Shown: in pieces, positions 13,622-15,128 of the stretch
Numbering within the stretch: the first letter of the stretch is position 1
Layout: the number at the start of each line of letters is the position of its first letter
Source of the DNA: Roseburia sp.
GTDB taxonomy: Bacteria; Bacillota; Clostridia; Lachnospirales; Lachnospiraceae
Assembly: GCA_030844625.1 (NCBI GenBank)
Contig: JAUUNJ010000028.1
Location: 1 to 15,128, forward strand
Direction of reading: 5' to 3'
Length of the DNA: 15,128 nt
Position numbers and translations under genes: made by a program
Notes under the pieces: model-generated
The model's input: only the letters and a program-made list of their open reading frames with translations
The model's database searches: none
What the model was told of the DNA's origin: nothing

Positions 13622-15128
13622 TCACTGTTTTAATTGTATTGCACCAAAATGACAGTTCTGCATACAAAGTCCGCAACCGTTACACAAGGTCTGATCTATG
13701 GAAACTGTACCATCTGTATTCTTTGTAATTGCCGGACAACCTGAAGCAAGACAAAGCCCGCACTTCTTACATTTCTCTGGAAGTGTATAGCATTTGCCCT
13801 TTGGAACATATGACTTAAGCAGCGCACACGGAGACTGTGCTATAATGACTGAGACCTGATCCCTTGCAACTTCTTCCCTGACAACTTCTTCTAATTTTTT
13901 AATATCAAATGCATCAACAATCTGCACATGTTTAACGCCCAGCGCATGACAAAGTTCATCCAAAAGCACAATATTGGCATCCTCTCCCGACAAAGTTTTA
14001 CCTGTTGCCGGATGGTCCTGATGACCTGTCATACCTGTTGTGGAATTATCCAGAATTATAACGGTTCCAGTAGCTTTGTTGTAAACCATATTCATAAGAG
14101 AGTTTACACCTGTGTGAAGAAATGTAGAGTCTCCAATCACTGCAACCCAGTTCTTTATGTAATCTTTTCCCTTAGCCTTTTCCATACCGTGAAGAGTAGA
14201 AATGCTGGACCCCATACAAACTGTTGTATCAACCACACCTAAAGGATTTACCGCACCCAGCGTATAACATCCTATATCACCTGCCGCATGGATTTTTAAC
14301 TTCTTAAGAACAGAATATGTAGCTCTATGAGGGCATCCCGGACATAAAATAGGCGGTCTTGCAGGAGCCGTTGCCGGCTGCTCTATCTCTATCACCTCGC
14401 CCAGAAGTTTTTCTTTTAACATATTGGCGCTATATTCACCCTGAACTGTAAATATGTTCTTACCGTCACATTCAATTCCCATCGCTCTGACCTGTTCTTC
14501 AATCACAGGCTCAAGTTCTTCAACTATGATCAATCTGTCCACCTTAGATGCGAACTCTTGAATCAATCCCTTTGCCAAAGGATGAACAAGACCCAATTTC
14601 AATACCGAAGCATTTGGCAGAGCTTCTTTCACATACTGATACGGAATACCACTTGTAATGACACCGATCTTTGTATCATTATACTCAACTTTATTAATAT
14701 CAAGGGTATTGGCATCTTCCGCCATTCTATTAAGACGTTCCTCAACAAAAACATGACGCCTGATGGCATTCCCCGGCATCATAACATTTTTTGCAATATT
14801 TCTCTCATATGGTTTATCATCCACTTCAACTCTGTCCTCAAGGTTAACAATCCCCTGTGAATGTGCAAGTCTTGTGGTTGTTCTTAAAATAACCGGTGTG
14901 TCATATTCTTCTGAAAGTTCATAAGCTTTCTTTGTAAATACTCTTGCCTCCTCACTGTCAGATGGTTCCACCACAGGTACCATAGCAGCGCGGCCTACCA
15001 TTCTTGTGTCCTGTTCATTCTGTGAACTGTAAATTCCCGGATCATCTGCAACAACTAACACCATGCCACCGTTTACACCGATGTAACCGGCTGTAAAAAG
15101 TGGATCTGATGCCACATTAAGACCAACC
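13622..15128 (-). CDS. iorA: Indolepyruvate:ferredoxin oxidoreductase, alpha subunit (N-terminus cut by window edge)
   Basis: The window holds about 500 C-terminal residues of a protein normally near 590-600 aa. The frame is open to the window edge: upstream of the GTG at 15115 it continues VGLN-VASDP, matching the family, so that GTG is not a start. Visible parts, numbered from that GTG: SSQNEQDTR (31-38); CPGCPHR (258-264) before the thiamine-diphosphate region; the ThDP/Mg motif GDSTFLHTG (328-336) to Asn356; and at the C-terminus two [4Fe-4S] sites, CKKCGLCLASGCP (449-461) and CNGCGLCMQNC (478-488). The enzyme converts indolepyruvate, phenylpyruvate or hydroxyphenylpyruvate to the arylacetyl-CoA. 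Such enzymes require anaerobic conditions. First gene, within this window, of the iorAB-amidohydrolase-ligase operon. Confidence 0.95.
   Translation of the reverse strand, partial: VGLNVASDPLFTAGYIGVNGGMVLVVADDPGIYSSQNEQDTRMVGRAAMVPVVEPSDSEEARVFTKKAYELSEEYDTPVILRTTTRLAHSQGIVNLEDRVEVDDKPYERNIAKNVMMPGNAIRRHVFVEERLNRMAEDANTLDINKVEYNDTKIGVITSGIPYQYVKEALPNASVLKLGLVHPLAKGLIQEFASKVDRLIIVEELEPVIEEQVRAMGIECDGKNIFTVQGEYSANMLKEKLLGEVIEIEQPATAPARPPILCPGCPHRATYSVLKKLKIHAAGDIGCYTLGAVNPLGVVDTTVCMGSSISTLHGMEKAKGKDYIKNWVAVIGDSTFLHTGVNSLMNMVYNKATGTVIILDNSTTGMTGHQDHPATGKTLSGEDANIVLLDELCHALGVKHVQIVDAFDIKKLEEVVREEVARDQVSVIIAQSPCALLKSYVPKGKCYTLPEKCKKCGLCLASGCPAITKNTDGTVSIDQTLCNGCGLCMQNCHFGAIQLKQ

Noticed and set aside
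13603..13628. Repeated TCACTGTT between iorA and iorB
   Set aside because: An 8-bp direct repeat around the stop codon; too short to mean more than local duplication.
13928..14860. Plus-strand open frames inside iorA
   Set aside because: They are antisense to a strongly conserved enzyme, have Cys/His-rich nonsense composition and no start signals.
1..15128. CRISPR arrays, tRNA/rRNA genes, riboswitches, intact insertion sequences, prophage genes
   Set aside because: No regularly spaced repeats, cloverleaf-like sequences, known aptamer signatures or phage structural genes were recognised by eye.

Overview
The window looks like chromosomal DNA of a low-GC, anaerobic, gut-type Firmicute, most likely a member of the Lachnospiraceae. 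The evidence is AT-rich intergenic DNA, strong AGGAGG-type ribosome binding sites, consensus TTGACA/TATAAT promoters, Clostridia-like protein families and a ferredoxin-dependent 2-oxoacid oxidoreductase. Genus-level assignment is not possible by eye. Nearly everything is transcribed leftward (minus strand). The exceptions are a transposase remnant and one small HTH gene.

Left part (1-3.6 kb): the first 42 codons of an MBOAT-family O-acyltransferase overlap by 4 nt the end of a secreted transglutaminase-like protein with cell-wall-binding-type repeats, which has a consensus promoter. Next come an N-terminally truncated DDE transposase on the plus strand, a stand-alone PgsA-type phosphatidyltransferase, and a membrane-anchored protein with two nearly identical Ltp-type repeats followed by a clear terminator.

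Middle (3.6-5.8 kb): a small zinc-ribbon membrane protein and a membrane-anchored Hanks-type Ser/Thr kinase with unusual catalytic motifs (HRDIQPKN, DFD). Diverging from the kinase is a 139-aa HTH protein. The two genes share an intergenic region with a 25-bp near-perfect palindrome lying midway between the two -10 boxes. This is the best candidate in the window for a self-contained regulatory module.

Right part (5.8-15.1 kb): two consecutive leftward operons. The upstream one (iorA, iorB, amidohydrolase, AMP-forming acyl-CoA ligase) encodes an indolepyruvate:ferredoxin oxidoreductase with an acid-activating enzyme and a metal-dependent hydrolase. This suggests aryl-acetate/arylpyruvate interconversion. 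It ends in a 16-bp perfect hairpin. The next operon begins at a consensus promoter with a 15-bp palindromic operator and encodes an XRE-cupin regulator, PotA, PotB, and a PotC-PotD fusion in which the polyamine-binding protein is attached to the permease through an extra transmembrane helix.

Several start codons were moved from the longest ORF to a start with a proper ribosome binding site (HTH gene, potA, potB, amidohydrolase, iorB). No RNA genes, CRISPR arrays or intact mobile elements were seen.
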